A DNA stretch of 64,000 nucleotides, taken from assembly GCA_951640165.1 (NCBI GenBank), contig OX621244.1, positions 13,596,001 to 13,660,000 of the forward strand, written 5' to 3'. The notes beneath the pieces are model-generated. The model did no database searches, had not been told where the DNA came from, and saw only the letters and a list, made by a program, of their open reading frames with translations. This DNA is from Pseudoips prasinana. Lineage: Eukaryota; Arthropoda; Insecta; Lepidoptera; Nolidae. Numbering within the stretch: the stretch's first letter is position 1; each line of letters opens with the position of its first letter. A program made the translations under genes and the position numbers. Below are positions 63,697-64,000 of the stretch, in pieces.

Positions 63697-64000
63697 GAAA
63701 AGTAATAAGATAGATTAGTAATAATGTATTTTTTTTAAACGAACACTGAATCCCTCTTATTACTATACAACGTGTAACAGAAAGTGTGAACGTAACTTAA
63801 GGGGGTTATAGGGTATCAGGACGGCTACCTATGGACGAAACTTCAAACAGAAATAATCATTATTTATTCAACTAGTAATTTATTTTTCTATCGACCACCT
63901 AAATTAACAAGTAAGATTACCGACATTATGAACAACACTAAAAACTCAGCCGCAAGGGTAATGAACCTTACCGCGAACTCTTTGGGTACCTACTACTTAG
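63697..64000. other. Upstream Dark intron, right edge
   Basis: Sequence upstream of the first visible Dark exon. No further splice-bounded exon was seen; the nucleotide-binding and CARD exons must be to the right. Confidence 0.4.

Overview
This is an AT-rich animal nuclear window, most likely from a moth or butterfly. Both host genes are split by introns with GT-AG borders. The introns and gaps are full of repeat families typical of Lepidoptera: tRNA-derived SINEs, Helitron-like elements running from TC to CTAG, RTE 3' fragments with TATG tails, and SINE-like repeats ending in GAT repeats. The species cannot be named from sequence alone.

Two host genes lie on the minus strand. The first is complete (9527-20223, ten exon positions): fizzy/Cdc20, the activator of the anaphase-promoting complex. 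Exon phases close perfectly to give a 545-residue protein with an N-terminal C-box, WD40 blades and a C-terminal Ile-Arg tail. Its sixth exon is present six times in tandem (14947-15928), each copy 147 bp and separated by only 20 bp. The second gene runs from beyond the right edge to 41180. Thirteen exons encode 1106 residues: a winged-helix domain, a helical domain and a long WD40 region, which fits Dark/Apaf-1. Its CARD and nucleotide-binding exons lie outside the window. One Dark exon has two tandem partial copies in the following intron.

Everything else is mobile or repeated DNA. 1-2400 is a decayed jockey-like LINE. 3052-3533 is a 160-bp tandem repeat. 4437-8183 is a large inverted-repeat element. 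20.2-41.2 kb is a gene-free block between the two genes. It holds a jockey 3' end, a pogo-like element nested in another repeat, a structurally intact DDE transposon with ~200-bp inverted ends (25047-28162), a second pogo-like element, a foldback MITE, a decayed ZMYM1-type hAT element, and many small hairpin elements. The last Dark intron carries a nearly full-length CR1-like LINE (about 41.7-46.1 kb). The other Dark introns carry Helitron-like elements, 5S-derived and tRNA-derived SINEs, MITEs and RTE fragments.

The two host genes act in different pathways (mitotic exit and apoptosome assembly), and nothing here shows that they are co-regulated. The strongest unusual signals are the six-copy fizzy exon array, the Dark pseudo-exon repeats, and repeated signs of local inverted duplication that produced near-perfect hairpins.
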